This document shows positions 1 through 7,109 of a stretch of 8,925 nt of DNA, piece by piece. The stretch is from NCBI GenBank assembly GCA_030611115.1, contig JAUWQK010000041.1, positions 1 to 8,925 of the forward strand, given 5' to 3'. The notes below the pieces were generated by a model that worked only from the letters and a program-made list of their open reading frames with translations, was not told the DNA's origin and did no database searches. The translations under genes were made by a program, and so were the position numbers. Position 1 is the first letter of the stretch; each line of letters begins with the position of its first letter. This DNA is from Deltaproteobacteria bacterium (GTDB lineage: Bacteria; Desulfobacterota; Desulfobacteria; Desulfobacterales; ETH-SRB1).

Positions 1-21
1 TTGAGACATATTTTTATCCTT

Positions 22-137
22 AATTAACAATTAGTTATTAGCAATTGATTATTGATTATTTGTTTTATGTTTTTATATTTATGCCCCAAAAGCCAATAAT
101 AATAGTTAATAATCAATTGATAACTGTTAATTGCTAA
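22..137. repeat. AT-rich imperfect inverted repeat
   Basis: The stretch is almost pure A/T and reads as two arms around a centre near 80. The left arm contains CAATTGATTATT (42-53), and its exact reverse complement AATAATCAATTG is at 108-119. The arms stay similar outward: TTAACAATTA on the left against TAACTGTTAA on the right. There is no ORF in it. It resembles the small palindromic intergenic repeats common in some anaerobe genomes, and could be a non-autonomous element remnant or a transcribed hairpin. I cannot tell whether other copies exist. Confidence 0.6.
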
Positions 138-170
138 TGGAGAGATAACTTATGGGTAAAGAGCAGGGAT

Positions 171-310
171 AGGCTGAAGACTGAAGACTGTTAGGAAAAA
201 GCGCATTTTGAAGCCATGTTTGGTGCAAAAATCAGATATTTCCGCCAAAGTACGGTAATTGTGCTCTTATGACCCCTTCAGCCTTCAGTCTAAACAGCTT
301 TAGCCTGACT
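171..310. repeat. Inverted pair of 7-nt repeat tracts
   Basis: At 172-190 a heptamer close to CTGAAGA is repeated in tandem. At 276-290 the complementary tract appears (CTTCAGCCTTCAGTC), so GACTGAAG (179-186) pairs exactly with CTTCAGTC (283-290), and GGCTGAAG (172-179) with CTTCAGCC (276-283). Roughly 90 bases of non-coding sequence lie between them. Together with the element at 22-137 this accounts for most of the gene-free first 345 bases. I see no convincing promoter hexamers or RNA gene there. Confidence 0.5.
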
Positions 311-345
311 ACGTGAGTAGTTACAGAAATAGATAATAAGGATTT

Positions 346-555
346 ATGACAACAGATAACGCTGGTATTACTACTCACAGGATAAAATGGTGTGATCTGA
401 AGTGTAAGCACGCCGACTTTGCGAAGCTGGAGGCAATGGACGGCAGTTGCCGGACTTTTCAGTCTTTATGGTGCAGCAAACTTAAAAAACATGTTACAAA
501 AAATTCGCCATGTGAAGTATTATTCGGGAAGAGACGACCGACTACCGGGTGGTAA
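346..555 (+). CDS. Small cysteine-rich protein, function unknown
   Basis: A 69-residue protein with five cysteines (C16, C20, C35, C43, C56) in the pattern C-x3-C ... C-x7-C ... C, plus His22 and His49. It has no signal peptide and no membrane helix, so it is presumably cytoplasmic. The cysteine spacing suggests a small metal- or iron-sulfur-binding protein, but I do not recognise a named family. The ATG is preceded by AAGGA (338-342) at a rather short spacing of 3 nt. The C-terminal third is basic (Lys/Arg-rich). The stop codon TAA (553-555) directly abuts the palindromic element at 556, so insertion of that element may have reset the 3' end of the gene. It could be a spurious ORF, but the regularly placed cysteines and the Shine-Dalgarno argue for a real gene. 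Confidence 0.6.
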   Translation: MTTDNAGITTHRIKWCDLKCKHADFAKLEAMDGSCRTFQSLWCSKLKKHVTKNSPCEVLFGKRRPTTGW

Positions 556-718
556 TACCTAAATTGAGCGATTTTTTACTCGACCTGCACCAATCTCTTG
601 CGCATCAAGGACTTGCGAAAAGTCTCAACATATCCATTGGTATGTCTACGCTTTTCGCAAACCTTGCTGCATCAAGATCTTGGCACATTTCTTCGCAAAA
701 AATCGCTCAACTTAGGTA
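556..718. repeat. 163-bp MITE-like palindromic element
   Basis: The ends form terminal inverted repeats: 22 bases at 556-577 (starting TACCTAAATTGAGCG) match the reverse complement of 697-718 with one mismatch. The symmetry continues to the centre at about 637. TTGCGAAAAG (613-622) pairs exactly with CTTTTCGCAA (651-660), and CATAT (629-633) faces GTATG (640-644) across CCATTGG. As RNA or single-stranded DNA it could fold into one long, imperfect hairpin. There is no transposase ORF, so it would be a non-autonomous element. A clear target-site duplication is not visible. An open frame starting at TTG 598 crosses it into the VanZ gene, but this looks like read-through of the repeat, not coding sequence. 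A truncated relative is at 1417-1471. Confidence 0.75.
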
Positions 719-720
719 AT

Positions 721-1119
721 ATGAAGTTATCAGGCCGCAAAAAATTTATATATTACTGGCTTCCCGTACTGCTTTACTGTCTTTTGATCTTTATTCAGTC
801 TTCTTATCCTTCCCCTGAAAATATTCCAAGCCTGCCTTATATAGACAAAATCCTGCATTTTGTTGCCCATGCCATCCTTGGAGTTCTCTTTTTTAGAGCA
901 TTCAGAACTCAACGATTTAAAGAAAATATAAATTTGGTGATTGTGCTCAGCATATTATCATCATCTCTTTTTGGTTTTAGTGATGAAGTCCACCAGTATT
1001 TTGTGCCGCACAGAAATGCCGATATAATGGATTTTTTTGCAGATGTGGCAGGAAGTATTTGCGGAGTATATATTTTTAAATTCATTCAAATATTATTTAA
1101 GAGGGGGATACAGACATGA
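721..1119 (+). CDS. VanZ-family membrane protein
   Basis: A 132-residue integral membrane protein with about four hydrophobic helices. The family signature is clear: an N-terminal helix ending in IFIQSS, then the D-K-x2-H-F motif (IDKILHF), and near the C-terminus the block SDEVHQYFVPHRNADIMDFFADVAGS, here with the conserved D-E-x2-Q, Arg and Asp residues in the usual order. VanZ-like proteins are named after a teicoplanin-resistance accessory protein, but most members have no known role, and resistance should not be inferred. The start is placed at ATG 721, since the upstream in-frame extension from 598 consists only of the palindromic element. Only a weak TTAGG (712-716), inside the element's end, precedes it, so translation initiation may be poor or altered by the insertion. 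The stop overlaps the next start (ATGA, 1116-1119). Confidence 0.85.
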   Translation: MKLSGRKKFIYYWLPVLLYCLLIFIQSSYPSPENIPSLPYIDKILHFVAHAILGVLFFRAFRTQRFKENINLVIVLSILSSSLFGFSDEVHQYFVPHRNADIMDFFADVAGSICGVYIFKFIQILFKRGIQT

Positions 1120-1367
1120 CCGACAATTCTCAAAAAAATGAAACCGAAGGAAAAAGAGCTGGACTTTTTGAAGAAGATAATGGAAATATTTCATCTATGC
1201 GATTAATGAGTTTTATTGCTTTGATAGCGGCAATAATTTTTGGGTTTTTAACAATTCTTCTTAATGATGGTAATGCAAGCAATGGGATTTACATTACATT
1301 TGGATTTTTGCTTGCTGCTTTTGCACCAAAAGCTTTACAAAAATTTGCGGAAACAAAAATAAAATAA
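1116..1367 (+). CDS. Small two-helix membrane protein, holin-like
   Basis: An 83-residue protein with a charged N-terminal tail of about 27 residues, the motif SSMRLMSF leading into a first hydrophobic helix (about residues 31-50), a short polar loop (NDGNASN), a second helix (about 57-72) and a basic C-terminal tail. The size, topology and the MRLMSF start of helix one recall phage holin-type and similar small membrane proteins, but I see no other lysis genes nearby and do not assign that role. It overlaps the VanZ gene by 4 bp (ATGA) with no separate Shine-Dalgarno beyond the GAGGGGG tract around 1100-1107, so the two are co-transcribed and translationally coupled. Confidence 0.65.
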   Translation: MTDNSQKNETEGKRAGLFEEDNGNISSMRLMSFIALIAAIIFGFLTILLNDGNASNGIYITFGFLLAAFAPKALQKFAETKIK

Positions 1368-1416
1368 TTTTTTAAGATGGCGTTAATCGAGATGGTTTTG
1401 TCGATCGGCCGTATAA

Positions 1417-1471
1417 GTTGATGCAAGGGGAAAAATTGGTACAGGTCGAGTAAAAATGTCGCTCAATTTAG
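1417..1471. repeat. Truncated inverted copy of the 556-718 element
   Basis: Read on the + strand, this segment matches the reverse complement of the left arm of the 556-718 element. CAGGTCGAGTAAAAA (1442-1456) equals the complement of 573-587, and CGCTCAATTTAG (1460-1471) equals the complement of 559-570. The similarity extends leftward through TTGATGC (1418-1424). The rest of the element is absent or too diverged to recognise between 1368 and 1416. The outer end therefore faces the lipoprotein gene, and the element pair brackets the VanZ and 83-residue genes. Confidence 0.7.
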
Positions 1472-1496
1472 TTAAAAGGAAACAGGAGGTAATGTT

Positions 1497-3359
1497 ATGA
1501 AAATAAAAGCAATATGTATTATGTTATCATTGTTGTTTCTTCCGGCCTGCAATCAAAAGACGGATAAGATGGCTGGAGAGTCTCCTGTTGTGGAGCTGTC
1601 GCGACCTTTCACATTTGTCGAATCATGCAATATGCAAGACCCGCTTCTTCAGGAGATATTAAGAGAAGATATGAAGGGCAAAAAAACCCCTTTAGAACTT
1701 ATTCATTACTACGCAGAGATTTTGAACAAGGGTAAATCTCATGGGAAAATAGGAAAAAAACTGGATACGCTCTTTCTTTGCGGCAGGACCCCCGGAGATA
1801 TGGATGGCTATCACCATGGTATTACCATCAGTCTCAAAACAGGACTCGATATTTACACAGTGGTTGAAGATGCCCGTCGAAAACTTGGGATCGGAGAAGA
1901 GCTTGACATCCTTCAGGCCCTTTATGGAAGAGTGTTTTCCAAGACATCTCCCTGGGCGGGCAAAAACTTCAAAAAAATTGATCAGAAGCGATTAGACGAA
2001 TTGACAGAAGGCTTTAAAGACAGCAAAGAAACGGCCTGTCTTGGAATAAATTCCTTCAGGAAGGAGAACAAAAACATTGTAAATAAGCTTTCGAACTATC
2101 TCCTTTCCGCTGTCATAGACATGGAGAGTCTTCCAAAGCCCGAAAGAAGACAACGGTCATGGATACACGCAAAGGGCGGACTTTTTATTGCTCAGAAAGC
2201 TCTTTCAGTAAACCCTGAACATCCGGAAAAGGAAGTCGTTGCTCTGAACTATCGATGGGAGAGCCTGTCGAATCGCCTTCCCAACAGGCTTCTTATAGAC
2301 GAGATAGTAGAAATATCAAAAGGCCTTTACCTGGGCAAGCTCTACTACGCCACTGCCCCAAAACACCTTTTTGAAAAATACAGTCCAAAAGTGCAAGCGA
2401 AAGATTATAAGTACAGAAATTTCGGATATTTTGCCCTTATGGACGATACGTGGCTTCATGAAAAGAACAAACTCTTTCCTGATCTGACATATACGATAGC
2501 TGATGATCTGCATGAAAAATTTACCACGTTTACCTTCATAGAATGCCCGGAGGGCAAAGCCATTCAAGAAGCACTGGGAGACCGGCCAACCATTCTGCAC
2601 TATCTCCAGGATATTTATGAGGGCATCCAAAAAGGAGATTCCTTCAAAGACGAATATTTTGATGAGCTGCACAAGATCTTCATGTGTGGTGAACGGCCCG
2701 ACGGCATTAACGGCTTTTTGCACGGAGGCGTTGTGTCTTTCAAAAATGCCGGCTTTTTGACGAAATTTGACCGGAGTGTCCTGAACGATCTATATCCGGC
2801 AATCAGGCCATTCTCTCCCTGGTCAGGCAAGACCTTCACCAGCACCACGGTGGATGATATAAAGAGGTACATCGGAGATAATGCACGGTACTATGAAGGG
2901 GTGGAGCCCATCATACTCGGCGCAAATACGTATAGAAAGGACATTGACCTCTCCCTTCCCGCTACCGCTTTTATCGAGCATTTGGATAAGATAGGAATGG
3001 TCGTGGAGTATCCGGATGAAGAGGAGAAGAGGAAGGAAATTCACGTAAAGAGTTTTTACTTTATCGCCGCAAACGGTAAGTCATTTAACCCTGAAAACAG
3101 GGAAAAGGAGCTTCTCCAGTTCAATTATCGCTGGCCTGAATTTCATACTATGCCCCCCGATCACCTCTGTTTCGACGAAGTAGTAAGAATAGCCGATGGA
3201 TTGTATCTTGGCCAGTTGGTCTATTCCACCAGGCCGAAAATCCCATATGACCCGGGAACAGACCACGCCCTGTACAAATATGAAAACTTCGGCTACTTTA
3301 TGTTGATGGATGATGACTGGCACGCTGTAAAAGATTTCATTCTCTTTGATACGGAATAA
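1497..3359 (+). CDS. Lipoprotein with internally duplicated domain, unknown function
   Basis: A 620-residue predicted lipoprotein. The N-terminus has two lysines, a hydrophobic stretch and a lipobox LPAC with Cys18, so it is likely exported and lipid-anchored. The mature part is two diverged copies of one domain, about residues 38-335 and 345-620. Motifs shared in order are FTF(V/I)E, FLCGRTP/FMCGERP, DGYHHG/NGFLHG with a following SxK, SPW(A/S)GK.F, LGINSFRK/LGANTYRK, a (S/N)...NPE...KE segment ending in NYRW, DE(I/V)V.I..GLYLG.L.Y(A/S)T.PK and Y.NFGYF.LMDD.W. The two copies are nearly equal in length and colinear, so this is a whole-domain duplication. Strongly conserved Cys, His, Trp and Asp residues could mark a binding or catalytic site, but I do not recognise the family. 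AGGAGG (1484-1489) lies 7 nt before the ATG. The gene stands 53 bp upstream of the DUF6765-type gene and may be co-transcribed with it. Confidence 0.85.
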   Translation: MKIKAICIMLSLLFLPACNQKTDKMAGESPVVELSRPFTFVESCNMQDPLLQEILREDMKGKKTPLELIHYYAEILNKGKSHGKIGKKLDTLFLCGRTPGDMDGYHHGITISLKTGLDIYTVVEDARRKLGIGEELDILQALYGRVFSKTSPWAGKNFKKIDQKRLDELTEGFKDSKETACLGINSFRKENKNIVNKLSNYLLSAVIDMESLPKPERRQRSWIHAKGGLFIAQKALSVNPEHPEKEVVALNYRWESLSNRLPNRLLIDEIVEISKGLYLGKLYYATAPKHLFEKYSPKVQAKDYKYRNFGYFALMDDTWLHEKNKLFPDLTYTIADDLHEKFTTFTFIECPEGKAIQEALGDRPTILHYLQDIYEGIQKGDSFKDEYFDELHKIFMCGERPDGINGFLHGGVVSFKNAGFLTKFDRSVLNDLYPAIRPFSPWSGKTFTSTTVDDIKRYIGDNARYYEGVEPIILGANTYRKDIDLSLPATAFIEHLDKIGMVVEYPDEEEKRKEIHVKSFYFIAANGKSFNPENREKELLQFNYRWPEFHTMPPDHLCFDEVVRIADGLYLGQLVYSTRPKIPYDPGTDHALYKYENFGYFMLMDDDWHAVKDFILFDTE

Positions 3360-3412
3360 GGAATAATAGACTTCGGCATAAGTAAACCTTTCACAATAAG
3401 GAGGAAAAACAA

Positions 3413-4486
3413 ATGCAGATAGACTTTCATCATGGAACAATCTATGTCTTGGCCAGAATTGCCGGTTTTAGCAAGGAGGATTCCGAAAGGCTTTCCTATG
3501 CGTCCCAATATGTGGATGATGCTGTTCATGGAGGGCTGATTCACTTTGAAAACGGCGCCTTATTTAAAAGGAGCATCACAGCACATAAAGCTCTTGATAT
3601 GAAGAATTTGGATTTAAGTGATAATCTTGATATATGGTTGCCTTTTCATTTTCTTCCGGGGGACGTTGCGCAAAGCAAGTCTTTTATTCACCGTCTGGTT
3701 GCCAAACCTAACAGCCCGGTGGCGCAGTCAATGATAGACGAGGCAATACGTCAAGCAGACAAGCCATACGGCTTTCATCGTTTTGGGCTTGCCTTGCATG
3801 TTTATGCTGACACCTGGGCACACCAGGGATTTGCCGGGATTATTCATGAAATTAACGAGGTAGAGGATCCAAAAGAACTTAAGTCCAAGAAAAAAGTGAG
3901 TTGGACAAGAAAGATATTGGACAGCCTGAGGGCAGGAGTCAATGATATCATAGATGACGTGGCTCCTCCTATAGGGCATGGCCGTGCCTGCACTCTCCCC
4001 GACTTGCCCTACATCAGTTGGAGCTATACAGATGGCAGAGGAGAGAAGCATTCCAGAGATAACGGGAAATGTTTTCGGGAGGCTGCCGAACATATCTTAG
4101 AGGCCATGAGAAGGTATCTTGGGGCTGATACACGGCAGGCAAGCAATGCACTTGATACGGATAATTTGGATCAAATTGAACATTGCTTTAAGAGCTTCAA
4201 GGATGAGAAAGGAGAGGATCGGCATAAGGCTTGGCTTGAAGCAATTTCAAACGGAACATTTAAGGTTGATGGCGGTCCCCTGCAAGATAAGATCACCTAC
4301 GATGCTCATGAGAAGGGGTCTTGGAAATACAAGGCTCTCGGACGGTTGAATCACAACAATGATTGTTATCGCTATCGGGACGATTTTTTGACAAGCGATT
4401 GGAAGTGTTTTCATGATGCGGCCATAGCACACCGTTTTTATGTTCTTCATGAATTGCTCCCAGCTTGTGGAATTTGCGCTGGATAG
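3413..4486 (+). CDS. DUF6765-type protein, possible metal-dependent hydrolase
   Basis: A 357-residue protein, apparently soluble and without a signal peptide, that I place in the DUF6765 group from its start (DFHHGTIYVLARIAGFS), the Q-Y-V-D-D-A segment (32-37) and the PFHFLPG motif (77-83). Candidate metal ligands are His6, His7, Asp35, Asp36, His39, His79, His122, the H-x3-D-x3-H run His129/Asp133/His137, and His189 in a GHGRA...PDLPY segment. The H-x3-D helix arrangement is reminiscent of zinc-dependent phospholipase C and S1/P1 nuclease folds. That is inference, and no activity is known to me. A perfect AAGGAGG (3398-3404) stands 8 nt before the ATG. The C-terminal third holds a basic, aromatic-rich stretch ending in CGICAG. 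The preceding lipoprotein gene is on the same strand 53 bp away, which suggests a shared transcript. Confidence 0.75.
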   Translation: MQIDFHHGTIYVLARIAGFSKEDSERLSYASQYVDDAVHGGLIHFENGALFKRSITAHKALDMKNLDLSDNLDIWLPFHFLPGDVAQSKSFIHRLVAKPNSPVAQSMIDEAIRQADKPYGFHRFGLALHVYADTWAHQGFAGIIHEINEVEDPKELKSKKKVSWTRKILDSLRAGVNDIIDDVAPPIGHGRACTLPDLPYISWSYTDGRGEKHSRDNGKCFREAAEHILEAMRRYLGADTRQASNALDTDNLDQIEHCFKSFKDEKGEDRHKAWLEAISNGTFKVDGGPLQDKITYDAHEKGSWKYKALGRLNHNNDCYRYRDDFLTSDWKCFHDAAIAHRFYVLHELLPACGICAG

Positions 4487-4553
4487 AATGATTGCCTTGT
4501 ATAGAGTTTCTTAAATCACAAAGCGATTTTATAAATTGAAAGGAGGATAAACC

Positions 4554-7034
4554 ATGGGCGCCGTGACGTTACAGGACATCAGGTTAGCCGAATATGACCT
4601 TGAAAATCTGTCTCTTCTCAAACAATTACGGGAAGGGCTTTTAAGTGAAAAACCCAGGGTCTGTATCGAGCGGGCAAGATATTACACTGAGTATTTAAGG
4701 GATATGTCATCCGATAAAGAATCGGCGGAAATCAGGTACGCCAATGCGGCAAAGCATTTCCTTTCTAACAAGGCTCCACTCTTTTTTGATGACAGTCTTC
4801 TGGCAGGGACAACCACAACCAAGCCCTTTGGCGCTCCTGTTTATCCTGAATGGACGGGTATGACGATCTGGCCCGAACTTGATACCATAAGTACAAGAAA
4901 AAAGAATCCCATAATACTTTCTGAAAAGGAGGCTGAGGAGTTAAACTTTGACATTAATCCCTACTGGATGGATAGAAATATAATCGAGTACACAAGAAAA
5001 AAATACAATAATCCTGAATGCATGAGAATACTTGAACGCATTGTCTTTTTCATTGCAAGCAAGGTGGGCTGTATTTCCCACACAGTGCCTGATTACAAGG
5101 TAGCCCTTGATAAAGGAGTGGAATATATCATTGAGCAGGCTGCTTTAAAGGGGGCAGAGTTAAAGAAAAACGAAAACCTCACTGAAGAAAACAGGCAGAA
5201 GCTTGAGTTTTACAGGGCTGTACAGATAGCCATGCAAGGCGTTATCGGGTACGCACAGAATCTCAGTAAAAAGGCGGCCGAGCTTGCTGCAAAGGAACAC
5301 GACCCATCCAGGAAAGAGAACTTTAAAAAGATAGCAGAGGTGTGCGAGCGCGTTCCTGCAAAACCCGCAAGGACTTTTCGGGAGGCCATTAACTCTATAT
5401 GGATAGTGCAGGTAGCAATACATGCAGAAAATATTAATATGGCCATGAGTCCTGGAAGGCTGGACCAGATCCTCTATAAGTTTTATAAGGAAGATATTGA
5501 CAAGGGGATACTGACTGTAAAAGAAGCCATGGAACTGGCAGGCTGTTTCTGGCTGAAACTCAACGATAATACCAATCTTGTGCCTGAGACGGCTGAAGAA
5601 CTTTGGGGAGGGGCAGGCACCGTGCCGGCTGTGACTGTCGGCGGGATTGACGAAAATGGCGAAGATGCCGTGAACGACCTCACCTATATCATGCTGCGGG
5701 TCACGGAACTGTTAAAGACAAGGGATCCAAGCTTAAACTCCCGCTATCACTACGAGAAGAATTCAGAAGAGTACCGCGACAGACTGGCCGAGGTCATTGT
5801 GAACACAAAAGCGGTTCCGGCAATTCATAATGATGTTGCAGTCATTAAGGTTCTTGAAAATCAGGGGACTAAACTTGAACACGCAAGAGACTATGCCGTC
5901 ATTGGATGCGTGGAACTGGCTTCTGCCGGAAGGAGTTACGATGCATCAAGTTCCATCATGCTGAATCTTGTGTCTGTGCTTGAACTGGCTTTAAATAATG
6001 GAAAAAGACCTATAACCGGAGATGAGCAAATAGGCCCCAAAACCGGTGAACCCTCACAATTCAATAGCTTTGAAAAGTTCTGGGAGGCATTCAAAAACCA
6101 GTCAGAATGGCTTATAGGAAAGGCAATTGATCTAAACGAATATTTAGGACATGCTTATCAGGAAATTCTGCCGTCGCCACTCCTTTCTGCATTCTTTGAA
6201 GGCCCAATGGAAACAGGCAAAGACCTCATATTCGGAGGCGCTCTTTATAATTCATCGGGGGCTACACATATCGCATTTGCTGATACAGTAGATTCTCTGA
6301 ACGCTATCGAAAAAGCAGTATTTATCGATAAGAAATGTACTTTCAATGAACTCTTAAAGGCACTGAAGGCCGATTTTGAGGGTTATGAAAAACTGCACGC
6401 CTACCTGGTCAACAAAACCCCGAAATACGGTACTGAAGACCCTGTCGCAAAAAAGAATTCTCACAATCTGATTCGCTTTCTGTATGATTTCTACCAGAGC
6501 CATACTAACTACAGGGGCGGAAAGTACAGACCAGGCTATTGGACCATGACAAACCATGCTGGTCAGGGCAAACTGTCAGGAGCCCTTCCCAACGGGAGGA
6601 AAGCATACCAGGTATTTGCCAGCGGCATTACTCCGGTATCACAGGCAGCCAATGATCTTTCAGCATGCCTTAAAGCGGTAGGAGGGCTTGAAAGCCAATG
6701 CATAGCAAGCGGCGAAGCACTTAACCTTAAATATCCGTCTGTTGAGGGTGAAGAAGATATCAAGACATTTGGTCAGGCGGTCGAGGCATATCTCCGTTAT
6801 GGCGGGCTCCATATACAGTTTAATATTATGTCTTACGAGGATCTTATTGATGCCAGGAATAATCCTGACAAGTATCCGGAACTGCTGGTAAGAGTTTCCG
6901 GCTATTCAGCGTATTTTAAGGACCTTAACGAAGCAATGAAAGAGGAGATTATCACAAGGACCGCATACAACATAAAAACCGGAAAGGCTGTACCCTTTCC
7001 CGAAAAACATAAATCTATGCTGGCTTTTGAGTAA
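4554..7034 (+). CDS. Glycyl radical enzyme, PFL2-like superfamily, substrate unknown
   Basis: An 826-residue glycyl radical enzyme. The C-terminal radical loop RVSGYSAYF places the radical on Gly783, and the active-site loop Y-A-V-I-G-C-V-E gives thiyl Cys452 and Glu454. Other family landmarks are SPGRLDQ (about 300), GGALYNSSG with the following DTVDSLNAI, NYRGGKYRPG, ALPNGRKA and GLHIQFN. The length suits the choline-lyase, decarboxylase and isethionate-lyase type (about 800-900 residues). Pyruvate formate-lyase itself uses a Cys-Cys pair, which is absent. After C-V-E-L the sequence runs ASAGRSYDASSS; the His-Asp that ends this loop in glycerol dehydratase (Asp 14 residues after the Cys) is replaced by Ser-Ser (465-466), arguing against diol dehydration. 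About 20 residues extend past the usual family end. AGGAGG (4541-4546) lies 7 nt before the ATG. The activase is encoded two genes downstream. Substrate assignment is not possible from sequence alone. Confidence 0.95.
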   Translation: MGAVTLQDIRLAEYDLENLSLLKQLREGLLSEKPRVCIERARYYTEYLRDMSSDKESAEIRYANAAKHFLSNKAPLFFDDSLLAGTTTTKPFGAPVYPEWTGMTIWPELDTISTRKKNPIILSEKEAEELNFDINPYWMDRNIIEYTRKKYNNPECMRILERIVFFIASKVGCISHTVPDYKVALDKGVEYIIEQAALKGAELKKNENLTEENRQKLEFYRAVQIAMQGVIGYAQNLSKKAAELAAKEHDPSRKENFKKIAEVCERVPAKPARTFREAINSIWIVQVAIHAENINMAMSPGRLDQILYKFYKEDIDKGILTVKEAMELAGCFWLKLNDNTNLVPETAEELWGGAGTVPAVTVGGIDENGEDAVNDLTYIMLRVTELLKTRDPSLNSRYHYEKNSEEYRDRLAEVIVNTKAVPAIHNDVAVIKVLENQGTKLEHARDYAVIGCVELASAGRSYDASSSIMLNLVSVLELALNNGKRPITGDEQIGPKTGEPSQFNSFEKFWEAFKNQSEWLIGKAIDLNEYLGHAYQEILPSPLLSAFFEGPMETGKDLIFGGALYNSSGATHIAFADTVDSLNAIEKAVFIDKKCTFNELLKALKADFEGYEKLHAYLVNKTPKYGTEDPVAKKNSHNLIRFLYDFYQSHTNYRGGKYRPGYWTMTNHAGQGKLSGALPNGRKAYQVFASGITPVSQAANDLSACLKAVGGLESQCIASGEALNLKYPSVEGEEDIKTFGQAVEAYLRYGGLHIQFNIMSYEDLIDARNNPDKYPELLVRVSGYSAYFKDLNEAMKEEIITRTAYNIKTGKAVPFPEKHKSMLAFE

Positions 7035-7050
7035 CTTGACAGTACTGGTA

Positions 7051-7107
7051 AGCTGATAAGCTCAATAGCTCAATAGCTTATCAGCTCAACAGCTCGCCCG
7101 AAGGGCG
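7051..7107 (+). repeat. Intergenic palindrome plus GC hairpin before SCP2-like gene
   Basis: AGCTGATAAGCT (7051-7062) and AGCTTATCAGCT (7075-7086) are exact 12-bp reverse complements around a 12-nt loop. The loop and arms also contain an AGCTCAAT direct repeat (7060-7067 and 7068-7075). A second small hairpin follows: CGCCC-GAA-GGGCG (7095-7107), ending 2 nt before the AGGAGG of the next gene. There is no T-run after the stems, so a Rho-independent terminator is unlikely. The structure may be a repeat insertion, or an mRNA processing or stability element that separates a highly expressed enzyme message from its accessory genes. Confidence 0.6.
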
Positions 7108-7109
7108 CT

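Noticed and set aside
1..345. CRISPR array or tRNA in the repeat-rich leader
   Set aside because: Repeats are inverted or 7-nt tandem units without regular spacers, and no cloverleaf could be drawn.
598..720. TTG start at 598 extending the VanZ protein by 41 residues
   Set aside because: The extension is encoded entirely by the palindromic element, has no VanZ similarity and no Shine-Dalgarno; the hydrophobic VanZ pattern begins after ATG 721.
721..1119. Glycopeptide resistance function for the VanZ-family gene
   Set aside because: No VanS/R/H/A/X partners; most VanZ-like proteins are unrelated to resistance.
2316..3544. Antisense open frames over the lipoprotein and DUF6765-type genes
   Set aside because: They lie opposite clearly coding sequence with duplicated conserved motifs, show no domain pattern and lack ribosome binding sites.
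5160..6763. Antisense open frames over the glycyl radical enzyme
   Set aside because: Shadows of a strongly conserved coding region; no recognisable features.
4554..7034. Annotation as pyruvate formate-lyase
   Set aside because: No adjacent Cys-Cys in the active site (single Cys in G-C-V-E), and the activase carries two extra ferredoxin clusters that the PFL activase lacks.
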